Positions 31,670 through 39,707 of a stretch of 64,000 bases of DNA are shown piece after piece. The notes beneath the pieces are model-generated. The model did no database searches. It worked only from the letters and a program-made list of their open reading frames with translations, and was not told the origin of the DNA. The position numbers and the translations under genes are program-made. How positions within the stretch are numbered: position 1 is the first letter of the stretch; each line of letters opens with the position of its first letter. This stretch comes from Streptomyces sp. LBL (lineage in GTDB: Bacteria > Actinomycetota > Actinomycetes > Streptomycetales > Streptomycetaceae): the NCBI RefSeq assembly GCF_029893585.1, contig NZ_JARXYX010000020.1:62001-126000 (forward strand), in the 5' to 3' direction.

Positions 31670-32496
31670 CTCAGCCCCCTCTGACCTGGCTGTACGCCCC
31701 CGGCGACCGTCCGCGGATCGTCACCAAAGCCCTCGCCGCCGGCGCCGATGTCGTCATCGTCGACCTGGAGGACGCCGTCGCCCCCGACCGCAAGGACTAC
31801 GCCCGCGCGGCCACCGCCGACCTGCTCGCCGAACCGCAGCCGGTCCCGGTCCACGTCCGGGTGAACGCCCTCGGCAGCCCGGCCGCCGACGCGGACCTGA
31901 AGGCGGTGGCCGCACTCCCGGGCGTCTCCGGTCTGCGCCTGCCCAAGGTGACCTCCCCCGAGCAGATCGTCCGCATCGCCGAGAGCACGGCCACCGCCGA
32001 CGGAAACGCGCCCCCGCTGTACGCCCTCCTGGAGACGGCCCTCGGCATCGAACGCGCCCACGCCGTCGCCTGCGCGCACAGCGCCCTGCGCGGCATCGCT
32101 CTCGGCGAGGCGAACCTCCGCGCCGACCTGGGCGTACGCGACGACGCGGGCCTGGACTGGTCCCGCTCCCGCGTCGTCGTCGCCGCCCGGGCGGCGGGCC
32201 TTCGCCCACCGCCCCAGTCCGTCCATCCCGACACACGCGACCTGAAAGGCCTCGCCACGTCCTGCGCCCACGGCCGCGCCCTCGGCTTCCTGGGCCGGGC
32301 CGCCATCCACCCCCGCCAGCTCCCGATCATCGAACGGGCGTACCTCCCCACGGAGCAGGAGGTCGAGGAGGCGGAGACGATCATCAAGGCGGCCACAACG
32401 GAAAAGGGAGCCCAGGCACTCCCGGACGGCACCTTCATCGACGCGGCGGTCGTGGCAACAGCCCACCTCACGCTGGCCCTGGCCCGCCGGAAATAG
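31666..32496 (+). CDS. HpcH/HpaI-family CoA-ester lyase (CitE-like)
   Basis: A 276-aa TIM-barrel lyase with the CitE signature: VDLEDAV (Asp33, Glu35, Asp36), Arg65 in HVRVN, Glu123 in LLETALGIERA and Asp154 in LRADLG as Mg/substrate ligands, then FLGRAAIHPRQLPII. The family includes citryl-, malyl- and citramalyl-CoA lyases. It is the last gene of the operon, overlapping the CoA-transferase by 4 bp, and is followed by a strong terminator. Confidence 0.85.
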   Translation: MTQPPLTWLYAPGDRPRIVTKALAAGADVVIVDLEDAVAPDRKDYARAATADLLAEPQPVPVHVRVNALGSPAADADLKAVAALPGVSGLRLPKVTSPEQIVRIAESTATADGNAPPLYALLETALGIERAHAVACAHSALRGIALGEANLRADLGVRDDAGLDWSRSRVVVAARAAGLRPPPQSVHPDTRDLKGLATSCAHGRALGFLGRAAIHPRQLPIIERAYLPTEQEVEEAETIIKAATTEKGAQALPDGTFIDAAVVATAHLTLALARRK

Positions 32497-32537
32497 GCTT
32501 CAACGGCCCGCACGTCAACCCGTCGCCCGCACCCGAC

Positions 32538-32566
32538 GAGGGCGCCCGGAGATCCCGGGCGCCCTC
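32538..32566. terminator. Strong bidirectional terminator
   Basis: GAGGGCGCCCGG (32538-32549) and CCGGGCGCCCTC (32555-32566) form a perfect 12-bp stem with a 5-base loop. It separates the CitE-like gene from the converging lgt. Confidence 0.88.
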
Positions 32567-32596
32567 ATCGTCGTACGTTCGTCGTAGGTCCGGACG

Positions 32597-33616
32597 TCAG
32601 CTCTTCTTGGCCGACTCCGCCTCGTTCTTCACCGCCGCGTCCGCATCCGCATCCGCATCCGCCTCGGCGCCGGCCTCGGTCGTGGCGTCCGCCCCGGCCC
32701 CGGCCCCGGCCTTCTTGTCGGACGTCGCACCGGACTCGGACCCGGCCCCATCGCCCTCGGCCCCGTCACCGGAAACCTCGTCAGCCGGAGCCCCGTCGGA
32801 GGCACCCGGTTCGACCACGGTCTCCCGCCCCGGCCGCTTCTTCGACGACACCACGAAGTAGACGACCGCGAGCACGAACACGACCACGGCGGTCCAGTTG
32901 TTCAGCCGCAGCCCCAGGATGTGGTGGGCGTCGTCGATGCGCAGGTACTCGATCCAGAACCGGCCCACGCAGTACGCCGCGACGTACAGCGCGAACACCC
33001 GCCCGTGTCCGAGCTTGAAGCGACGGTCCGCCCAGATCACCAGGGCCGCGACGCCGAGGCACCACAGTGACTCGTACAGGAACGTCGGCTGGTAGGTGCC
33101 CGGCACCCGGCCGTCCGTCGACGAGGTGATCTTCAGCGCCCACGGCAGGTCGGAGGGTTTCCCGTACAGCTCCTGGTTGAACCAGTTGCCCCAGCGGCCG
33201 ATCGCCTGCGCGACGGCGATCCCGGGGGCGAGGGCGTCGGCCCACGCCGGCAGCGGGATGCCCCGGCGCCGGCAGCCGATCCACGCGCCCACCGCGCCGA
33301 GGGCGATCGCGCCCCAGATGCCGAGGCCGCCCTCCCAGATCTTGAAGGCGCCCACCCAGTCACGGCCCTCGCTGAAGTACAGCTCGTAGTCCGTGATCAC
33401 GTGGTAGAGCCGGCCGCCGACCAGACCGAACGGCACGGCCCAGACCGCGATGTCGGCCACCGTGCCGGCCTGGCCGCCCCGGGCGAGCCAGCGCTTGTTT
33501 CCGAGCCAGACGGCTACGAAGACGCCGATGATGATGCAGAACGCGTAGCCGCGCAGCGGAATGGGGCCGAGATGCAGCACCCCGCGCGAAGGGCTGGGAA
33601 TGAAGGCAAGTTCCAT
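32597..33616 (-). CDS. lgt: Prolipoprotein diacylglyceryl transferase
   Basis: A 339-aa membrane enzyme that adds diacylglycerol to the lipobox Cys of prolipoproteins. It contains LYHVITDYELYF (near residue 70) and the Lgt signature GRWGNWFNQELYG (140-152), with about seven helices. Residues 261-339 form an acidic, Ala/Asp/Glu/Gly-rich cytoplasmic tail with AEADADADADA-type runs, absent from the minimal enzyme. The ATG at 33616 (MELAFIPSPSRGV) matches the usual Lgt start. The lipoprotein hydrolase at 11063-12100 would be a client. Confidence 0.93.
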   Translation of the reverse strand: MELAFIPSPSRGVLHLGPIPLRGYAFCIIIGVFVAVWLGNKRWLARGGQAGTVADIAVWAVPFGLVGGRLYHVITDYELYFSEGRDWVGAFKIWEGGLGIWGAIALGAVGAWIGCRRRGIPLPAWADALAPGIAVAQAIGRWGNWFNQELYGKPSDLPWALKITSSTDGRVPGTYQPTFLYESLWCLGVAALVIWADRRFKLGHGRVFALYVAAYCVGRFWIEYLRIDDAHHILGLRLNNWTAVVVFVLAVVYFVVSSKKRPGRETVVEPGASDGAPADEVSGDGAEGDGAGSESGATSDKKAGAGAGADATTEAGAEADADADADAAVKNEAESAKKS

Positions 33617-33709
33617 GGCAGGGTCGACGCTACCCTGCCGGGCCGCGGGCACGGCAGGCAGCCCGGCTACGGGTCCATAACAGGCGGGGATGAAACCCCC
33701 CGGCGCCGT

Positions 33710-34486
33710 TTACCCGTTGTCCGCCTGCTGGACCAGTTGCTTCAGCTTCGCCGGGGTCATCGTCTGGTCCTGGTAGATGTTCCTGCCGTCGAGGAGCACG
33801 GTCGGCGTGCCCCTGAACCCGCCCTTGCGGAAGGCCGCCGCGGACTTCTCGACCCAGCTGCTGTGCGTGCCCTTCTCGACACAGGTGCGGAACGCGGGGG
33901 TGTCGAGGCCGTCGACCTTGCCGGCCAGCTCGATGAGCTTGCTGTTCTCGGCGTAGCCGTCGTCGGTCTCGGCGGGCTGGTTGTCGTAGAGCACGTCGTG
34001 GTACGCGGTGAACTTGCCGACGTCCTGTGCGCAGGCCGCGGCGTTGGCGGCGTTGCGGGAGCCGGTGCCGCCCGCGTTGCCGTCGATGATCGTCGCCAGG
34101 TGGTACTCCGCCTTCAGCTGTCCGGAGTCGGTCAGCTCGTGGATGGTCGGCCGGTACACCGTCTCGAAGGCCTTGCAGGCCGGGCAGCGGAAGTCCTCCC
34201 AGACCGTCAGCGTCGACTTGGCGCTCTCCCTGCCGACCGGGATGGCCAGGCCGTCCTTGCCCAACGCCCCCGAGGGCACCACGACCGGGCCCGCGGACTT
34301 GCTGCCGTCGTCCTTGCCCGTGTTGGCCGCGACGACGCCGATCACCGCCGCGAGACCCAGGACGCAGACCACGCTCGCGCCCACGATCAACACCCGGCGC
34401 CGCTTCTCCACGGACTTCTGCTTCTCGCGCTCTTCCGCCAGCCGCTCCCGGGCGGTGCGCTTTCCCTGTCGGTTCTTGTCGCTCAC
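33710..34486 (-). CDS. Membrane-anchored DsbA-like thioredoxin-fold protein
   Basis: A 258-aa protein with a charged N-terminus, one membrane helix (about 31-54) and an extracellular thioredoxin fold. The redox pair is Cys101/Cys104 (FRCPACKAF). The cis-Pro loop is GTPTVLLDG, and an extra Cys pair may be structural. It probably forms or shuffles disulfides in exported proteins. GTG start at 34486. It lies between lgt and trpA but is separated from trpA by a terminator. Confidence 0.85.
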   Translation of the reverse strand: MSDKNRQGKRTARERLAEEREKQKSVEKRRRVLIVGASVVCVLGLAAVIGVVAANTGKDDGSKSAGPVVVPSGALGKDGLAIPVGRESAKSTLTVWEDFRCPACKAFETVYRPTIHELTDSGQLKAEYHLATIIDGNAGGTGSRNAANAAACAQDVGKFTAYHDVLYDNQPAETDDGYAENSKLIELAGKVDGLDTPAFRTCVEKGTHSSWVEKSAAAFRKGGFRGTPTVLLDGRNIYQDQTMTPAKLKQLVQQADNG

Positions 34487-34501
34487 ATCCCGCAGAACGA
34501 A

Positions 34502-34528
34502 CCGGGGAGGCGCACCGCGCCTCCCCGG
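34502..34528. terminator. Terminator after trpA
   Basis: CCGGGGAGGCGC (34502-34513) and GCGCCTCCCCGG (34517-34528) form a perfect 12-bp stem with a 3-base loop, between the trpA stop and the thioredoxin gene. Confidence 0.85.
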
Positions 34529-34575
34529 CCCCAGGTCCACCCCTTCGAGTGACCCGTACGCCCTATCACGCTGTG

Positions 34576-35412
34576 TTACGCCTGTCCGCGCACGCCCTTC
34601 GCGAGCTCCTCGGCCAGGGCACGGACCGCCTCGACACCGGCCGCCTCGTCCGGCGCGTCCAGCATCCGCTTGACGAACGCCGAGCCGACGATCACGCCGT
34701 CGGCGAAGCCGGCCACCTCGGCGGCCTGCCGGGCGTCGGAGACGCCGAGGCCGACGCAGACGGCCAGGTCGGTGCCGGTGGCCCGGGTGCGCTCGACCAG
34801 GTCCTGCGCCTGCGCGCCGACCGACGCGCGGGTGCCGGTGACCCCCATCAGCGAGGCGGCGTAGACGAAGCCGCTGCCCGCCGCGGTGATCTCGGCGAGC
34901 CGGGCGTCCTTGCTGCTGGGTGCCACGACGAAGACGGTCGCGAGGTCGTGCTTCTGCGCGTGATCCCTCCACAGCGCCGACTCCTGCACCGGCAGGTCGG
35001 GCAGGATGCAGCCCGCCCCGCCCGCGTCCGCCAACTCGGCGGTGAAGCGCTCGACTCCGTAGCGGTCGATCGGGTTCCAGTACGTCATCACGAGCACCGG
35101 CTTCCCGGTCGCCTCGTGGGCCTCGCGGACCGTGCGCATCGCATCCGCGATCTTGACGCCGCCACGCAGGGCGATGTCGTCGGCGGTCTGGATGACAGGA
35201 CCGTCGAGGACGGGGTCGCTGTGCGGCAGACCGACCTCGACGATGTCCGCGCCGCCGTCGAAGGCGGCCTTGATCGCCTCGATGCCGCCGTCCACGGTCG
35301 GGAACCCGGCCGGGAGGTAGGCGATGAGCGCGGAACGGCCCTCGGCCTTGGCGGCGGCGAGGGTGTCGGTCAGCAGCCGGCTCTTTCCACCGATCGGTGC
35401 AGTGCCGCTCAC
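34576..35412 (-). CDS. trpA: Tryptophan synthase alpha chain
   Basis: A 278-aa TIM barrel that cleaves indole-3-glycerol phosphate to indole. Catalytic Glu59 and Asp70 lie in VEVGLPHSDPVLDG with the usual 11-residue spacing. The GTG start overlaps the trpB stop by 4 bp (GTGA), as expected for subunits of one complex. Complete. Confidence 0.95.
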   Translation of the reverse strand: MSGTAPIGGKSRLLTDTLAAAKAEGRSALIAYLPAGFPTVDGGIEAIKAAFDGGADIVEVGLPHSDPVLDGPVIQTADDIALRGGVKIADAMRTVREAHEATGKPVLVMTYWNPIDRYGVERFTAELADAGGAGCILPDLPVQESALWRDHAQKHDLATVFVVAPSSKDARLAEITAAGSGFVYAASLMGVTGTRASVGAQAQDLVERTRATGTDLAVCVGLGVSDARQAAEVAGFADGVIVGSAFVKRMLDAPDEAAGVEAVRALAEELAKGVRGQA

Positions 35413-36695
35413 TTGGCGTCCCCCTCGATCTCGGCGGTGCCGTTGTCCGCGTCGGCCGCGACCTCGGCGTCGGCGTCGTACAGGCCGAAGTAGCGGGCGG
35501 CGGTGTCCATGTCCTTGTCGCCGCGGCCGGACAGGTTGACCACGATCAGCCCGTCCTTGCCCAGCTCCTTGCCGACCTCCAGGGCGCCGGCCAGGGCGTG
35601 GGCGCTCTCGATGGCCGGGATGATGCCCTCGGTGCGCGACAGCAGGCGCAGCGCCTGCATGGCCGCGTCGTCGGTGACCGCGCGGTACTCGCCGCGGCCG
35701 CTGTCCTTGAGGTAGGAGTGCTCGGGGCCGATGCCCGGGTAGTCCAGACCGGCCGAGATGGAGTACGGCTCGGTGATCTGGCCCTCCTCGTCCTGAAGGA
35801 CGTAGGAGCGCGAGCCGTGCAGGATGCCGGGCTCGCCGGCGGTGAGGGTGGCCGCGTGCTCGCCGGTCTCGACGCCGTGGCCGGCGGGCTCGCAGCCGAT
35901 GAGACGGACCGAGGCGTCCGGGATGAAGGCGTGGAAGAGGCCGATGGCGTTGGAGCCGCCGCCGACGCAGGCGACGGCCGCGTCGGGCAGCCGTCCGGCG
36001 CGTTCCAGCAGCTGGCGGCGGGCCTCGACGCCGATCACCCGGTGGAAGTCGCGGACCATGGCCGGGAACGGGTGCGGCCCGGCGACGGTCCCGAACAGGT
36101 AGTGGGTGTGGTCGACGTTGGCGACCCAGTCGCGGAACGCCTCGTTGATCGCGTCCTTCAGCGTGCGGCTGCCGGACTTCACGGAGATGACCTCGGCGCC
36201 GAGCATGCGCATCCGGGCCACGTTCAGCGCCTGGCGCCGCGTGTCGATCTCGCCCATGTAGATGGTGCACTCGAGGCCGAACAGCGCGCAGGCGGTGGCC
36301 GTGGCGACGCCGTGCTGTCCCGCGCCGGTCTCGGCGATCACGCGCGTCTTGCCCATGCGCCGGGTGAGCAGGGCCTGACCCAGCACGTTGTTGATCTTGT
36401 GCGAGCCGGTGTGGTTGAGGTCCTCGCGCTTGAGGAAAACCCGGGCGCCACCGGCGTGTTCCGCGAACCGCGACACCTCGGTGAGGGAGCTGGGCCGGCC
36501 GGTGTAGTGGGCGAGCAGGTCGTCGAGCTCGCGGGCGAACTCGGGGTCGTGCTTCGCCTTGTCGTACTCGACGGCGACCTCGTCAACGGCGGCGACGAGG
36601 GCCTCCGGGATGAACTTGCCGCCGAACACGCCGAAGTAGCCTTCGGCGTTGGGGAGTTGACCCTCCGGGTCAGGGATGAAGAACTCGCTGGGCAT
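35409..36695 (-). CDS. trpB: Tryptophan synthase beta chain
   Basis: A 428-aa PLP enzyme joining indole and serine. Lys100 in HTGSHKINN binds PLP, and GGGSNAIG holds its phosphate. The C-terminus carries an Asp/Ala/Glu-rich tail (YDADAEVAADADNG) beyond the fold. It lies in trpC-trpM-trpB-trpA order, with a 115-bp gap after trpM that contains part of a dispersed repeat. Confidence 0.95.
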   Translation of the reverse strand: MPSEFFIPDPEGQLPNAEGYFGVFGGKFIPEALVAAVDEVAVEYDKAKHDPEFARELDDLLAHYTGRPSSLTEVSRFAEHAGGARVFLKREDLNHTGSHKINNVLGQALLTRRMGKTRVIAETGAGQHGVATATACALFGLECTIYMGEIDTRRQALNVARMRMLGAEVISVKSGSRTLKDAINEAFRDWVANVDHTHYLFGTVAGPHPFPAMVRDFHRVIGVEARRQLLERAGRLPDAAVACVGGGSNAIGLFHAFIPDASVRLIGCEPAGHGVETGEHAATLTAGEPGILHGSRSYVLQDEEGQITEPYSISAGLDYPGIGPEHSYLKDSGRGEYRAVTDDAAMQALRLLSRTEGIIPAIESAHALAGALEVGKELGKDGLIVVNLSGRGDKDMDTAARYFGLYDADAEVAADADNGTAEIEGDAK

Positions 36696-36757
36696 GAGTG
36701 AACCTCACGGTGAGTGTGGGGAAAGACACTGATCGCCGTGGGGGCGGAGTTTTGTCA

Positions 36758-36845
36758 GTCGACTGCGGGAGCGTTGTGACTGGTCGCGCCCGCGCGGCGG
36801 AGCCGCACCTTCAGAACTGCCCCGCGCCCCTTAAGGGGCGCTGCC
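36758..36845. repeat. Streptomyces dispersed intergenic repeat, overlapping the trpM 3' end
   Basis: The stretch from CGACTGCGGGAGCGTTGTGA to the palindrome GCGCCCCTTAAGGGGCGC (36824-36841) resembles, from memory, a repeat found many times in Streptomyces intergenic regions. The palindrome lies within the last codons of trpM. Confidence 0.6.
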
Positions 36846-37002
36846 ATCGCCGCCCGTTCACCTGGCCCGGCTCGTCTCCGATGACGTACCTCACCCGGCG
36901 GCCGTGCACCCTGCGGGCGGGAGCGCGGCAGCCCCGGGGCCGGCAGCCGCGCGCGAGGCGGGCGTACCGGTCCTTGGTCGCCAGGGTGATCGTCACAGTC
37001 AT
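36811..37002 (-). CDS. trpM: TrpM, small modulator protein in the trp operon
   Basis: A 63-aa very basic protein (about 15 Arg) located between trpC and trpB. The position and length match TrpM (SCO2038) of S. coelicolor, which affects tryptophan synthesis and development. It is 22 bp downstream of trpC. The last ~10 residues (QRPLRGAGQF) are read from a dispersed repeat palindrome, so the C-terminus may vary between strains. No fold is recognisable. Confidence 0.78.
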   Translation of the reverse strand: MTVTITLATKDRYARLARGCRPRGCRAPARRVHGRRVRYVIGDEPGQVNGRRWQRPLRGAGQF

Positions 37003-37024
37003 CGCCGCTCAGCCTACCGGGAGG

Positions 37025-37834
37025 TCAGCCACGCCCGTGCCGCAGTGCGGGGTGTTCGCCCGCCGCGACCAGGTCGGAGACCGCGGTCCTCGGGTCCTTG
37101 CCGGTGACCAGGGACTCGCCGACCAGAACCGCGTCGGCGCCGGCGTTGGCGTAGGCGATGAGGTCGTGCGGGCCACGGACGCCGGACTCGGCGACCGTGA
37201 CGATGTGGGCGGGGATCTCCGGGGCGACGCGGTCGAACGTGCCGCGGTCGACCTCCAGCGTCTTCAGATTGCGCGCATTGACGCCGATCACCTTCGCGCC
37301 CGCGTCCACCGCGCGCTCGACCTCGTCCTCGTTGTGGACCTCGACGAGCGGGGTGAGCCCGATGGACACCGCGCGCTCGATGAGGGACTCCAGGGCCGAC
37401 TGTTCGAGGGCTGCGACGATCAGCAGCGCGAGGTCGGCGCCGTAGGCCCGGGCCTCCCAGAGCTGGTACGAGGTGACGATGAAGTCCTTGCGCAGGACGG
37501 GGATGTCCACCCGCGCGCGGACCGCCTCCAGGTCGGCCAGCGAGCCTCCGAAGCGGCGCTGCTCGGTGAGGACGGAGATGACTGCGGCGCCGCCCGCCTC
37601 GTAGTCCGCGGCCAGGCCTGCCGGGTCGGCGATCGCGGCCAGCGCGCCCTTGGACGGGCTGGAGCGCTTGACCTCACAGATCACCTTGACACCTTCGCCA
37701 CGCAGCGCCGCCACACCGTCCTTGGCGGCCGGTGCCTTCGCCGCGCGCTCCTTGAGCTCGTCGAGGCTGACGCCCGCCTGCCGCTCCGCGAGGTCAGCAC
37801 GGACTCCGTCGATGATCTCGTCGAGCACACTCAC
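37025..37834 (-). CDS. trpC: Indole-3-glycerol phosphate synthase
   Basis: A 269-aa TIM barrel with CEVKRSSPSKG (Glu54, Lys56), Lys116 in LRKDF, NARNLKT, VAESGV and VLVGESL, all standard for TrpC. It closes carboxyphenylaminodeoxyribulose phosphate to indoleglycerol phosphate. The GTG start at 37834 has GGAAGGGG about 10 nt upstream. The 176 bp before it show no obvious Trp-rich leader peptide. Confidence 0.95.
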   Translation of the reverse strand: MSVLDEIIDGVRADLAERQAGVSLDELKERAAKAPAAKDGVAALRGEGVKVICEVKRSSPSKGALAAIADPAGLAADYEAGGAAVISVLTEQRRFGGSLADLEAVRARVDIPVLRKDFIVTSYQLWEARAYGADLALLIVAALEQSALESLIERAVSIGLTPLVEVHNEDEVERAVDAGAKVIGVNARNLKTLEVDRGTFDRVAPEIPAHIVTVAESGVRGPHDLIAYANAGADAVLVGESLVTGKDPRTAVSDLVAAGEHPALRHGRG

Positions 37835-38010
37835 GCGAGCGGTCCCCTTCCAGACAGTTGATGTTCAAGCGGTTCGGCTTCCGTCACCGGGCCGCCCGTC
37901 GGGGCGCGGCCGGGAAGAGAGCCGATGGTCACTGCGATGGTATCCGGAGGAGGGCGTAGGCCTCACATCCGGTTGACGCCGGTCCCACTACCTGGACGTC
38001 CACCAGTTGA

Positions 38011-38457
38011 TCAAGGATGGAACCAGCCACCGAACGGCAGGTTCCGGACAACCGTGAAAACCAGCAGCAACGCGACCAGTGTCCACACCAGCGCCGGAGC
38101 GGGATCGATCCGGGACGGGCGTCCGCGCACCGTGTGCGCCACCCAGACGGTCCACACCAGGGCGAAGCCCAGATAACCGGCGACGGCCGCCGCGTTGGCG
38201 TGCAGCGCCGTCAGGAAGTCCCCGTGCACGAAGGCGTGCGCACTGCGCAGCCCGCCGCAGCCGGGACAGTACAGGCCGGTGTAGCGCAGCAGCGGGCAGA
38301 CGGGGTAGTGGCCGGGCTGGTTGGGGTCCACTGCCCCCACGTACGCGAAGGCACCGGCGACCGCGGCGAGGATCCCGGCGGGAACGGCCAGCCGTCCCAC
38401 GACCGTGGTGGACGGGGTCGGCGTCATCCGCTGACTGTCGGCGTTCACGACTCGCAT
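38011..38457 (-). CDS. DUF2752 membrane protein
   Basis: A 148-aa protein with three hydrophobic stretches and the DUF2752 signature CPLLRYTGLYCPGCGGLRSAH plus HGD, which brings together conserved Cys residues. Function unknown. An in-frame GTG at 38469 is an alternative start. It lies upstream of trpC on the same strand. Confidence 0.85.
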   Translation of the reverse strand: MRVVNADSQRMTPTPSTTVVGRLAVPAGILAAVAGAFAYVGAVDPNQPGHYPVCPLLRYTGLYCPGCGGLRSAHAFVHGDFLTALHANAAAVAGYLGFALVWTVWVAHTVRGRPSRIDPAPALVWTLVALLLVFTVVRNLPFGGWFHP

Positions 38458-38477
38458 TGTGCCCCGCACGGCCCCCG

Positions 38478-38588
38478 CGCGCGCGAGAAGCGGCCCTCAT
38501 ACGGACGAGGGGCGGCCCGAACGCGCACGAAGGGCGGCCCGAACGCGCGCGAGAGGCGGCCCGAACCACGCGCGAAGGGCGGCCCCGG
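38478..38588. repeat. Imperfect ~22-bp tandem repeat
   Basis: About five copies of a unit resembling CGCGCACGAAGGGCGGCCCGAA fill the gap between the DUF2752 and HGxxPAAW genes. Confidence 0.75.
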
Positions 38589-38607
38589 CATCCGCGCCGG
38601 GCCGCCC
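38577..38607. terminator. Hairpin after the HGxxPAAW gene
   Basis: GGGCGGCCC (38577-38585) pairs with GGGCCGCCC (38599-38607), 24 bp beyond the stop of the minus-strand gene. Confidence 0.65.
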
Positions 38608-38630
38608 CTCTCACGAGGTTCGTCCGTGTG

Positions 38631-38882
38631 TCAGCTCTCGGCGCTCGCCGGCTCGCGCGTGTCGGTGGTGTTGTGCACCGGGTGGGTGCCCTTCGGCATG
38701 CCCATGCCCATGGCGCTCATGATCCAGCCGACCACGCCTCCGAGGACCACGATCACCATGCCGGCCCAGAAGCCCATCGGCTGGGCCATCACCATGAAGG
38801 CGCCCGCCACGCAGAAACCGATGACAGAGATGATGACACCGGTCCAGGCGGCCGGGGTGTGACCGTGGCTGCTGCCCGCCAT
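38631..38882 (-). CDS. HGxxPAAW-motif small membrane protein
   Basis: An 83-aa protein with the N-terminal HGHTPAAW motif that names this actinobacterial family and two membrane helices (about 13-33 and 37-57). AGGAG lies 7 nt before the ATG. Unknown function; commonly found by the trp genes in Streptomyces. Confidence 0.85.
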   Translation of the reverse strand: MAGSSHGHTPAAWTGVIISVIGFCVAGAFMVMAQPMGFWAGMVIVVLGGVVGWIMSAMGMGMPKGTHPVHNTTDTREPASAES

Positions 38883-38997
38883 GACTTGCTCCTCGTTGCT
38901 GTGTACGTGTCCGAGCCGGACGCTCATGGCCCATTGTCCCGCACGCACACACGCGCGCTGCCCGGGGGTCCACCCTTCCGCGCGCGTCGGCGCCGGG

Positions 38998-39627
38998 CTA
39001 GGCCCCGGTCGGGTCCTCGCCCCGGTCGAGGGCCTTCCACAGCTCCTCCGGCCGGTCGGGGTCGGTGGCGGCCGGGCGGCGGGGGCGGGGGGCACCGGAA
39101 CGCTCGTAGCGGCCGGACATCGCGGGCCACCGGCGGCCGTAGCGCAGGGCGAGGAGTCCGGCGAGGAGGATCAGGAGACCACCCACGGCCGCGACGTACG
39201 GCCACGCGGTGTGGGTCAGCGAGTCCACGACGGCCGAGGTGTCGCCGGAGGCCTCCGCGGCCTTCTCGTCGAGCGCGGAGCTGTCGGAGGTGCCGAGCAG
39301 GGCCGCGGCGATCGTGCCGGCCCCGGAGAGCGCGAGCAGGGCGGCGACGCCGAAGCGGCCGGCCCGGCGTACGGCGAAGACGGCCACGAGCGCGGCGAGG
39401 CCCACCACGGCGAGGGCCGCGGGGACGCCGGTGACGTCGCTGCCCTTCGCCGTCAACGGGAACTCACCGCCGGCCACCGTCGCGGTGCCCCCCGACCACT
39501 CCTGACGGGTGGCCAGCAGCACCACGGCCGCGCCGACGGCCCCGCTGAGCAGGGCGACGGCGAGGCTGCGGCGGCCGGCCCGGGCGGGGCCTGCGGCTTC
39601 GGAACGGGAGTCAGGAACAGCAGTCAC
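38998..39627 (-). CDS. Trp-region conserved membrane protein (TIGR02234 family)
   Basis: A 209-aa protein with about four helices, an extracytoplasmic loop with EWSGGTATVAGGEFPLTAKG-like sequence, and a basic C-terminal tail. It matches the actinobacterial membrane family encoded beside trpE. GTG at 39627 follows GGAGG closely; another GTG at 39636 is possible. Function unknown. Confidence 0.82.
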   Translation of the reverse strand: MTAVPDSRSEAAGPARAGRRSLAVALLSGAVGAAVVLLATRQEWSGGTATVAGGEFPLTAKGSDVTGVPAALAVVGLAALVAVFAVRRAGRFGVAALLALSGAGTIAAALLGTSDSSALDEKAAEASGDTSAVVDSLTHTAWPYVAAVGGLLILLAGLLALRYGRRWPAMSGRYERSGAPRPRRPAATDPDRPEELWKALDRGEDPTGA

Positions 39628-39707
39628 GTCCTCCACTATCGCCTGGACCCCGGGAGTACGGTCACCCGGGGTTCGTATGAGAAGTGTCCTACTGTGCCGA
39701 AAGCGCC

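Noticed and set aside
34487..34575. Additional small gene between trpA and the thioredoxin gene
   Set aside because: The gap is occupied by a perfect 12-bp terminator stem; no start with a Shine-Dalgarno is present.
36698..37861. + strand frame opposite trpC and trpM
   Set aside because: Shadow of trpC; no recognisable product and no ribosome-binding site.
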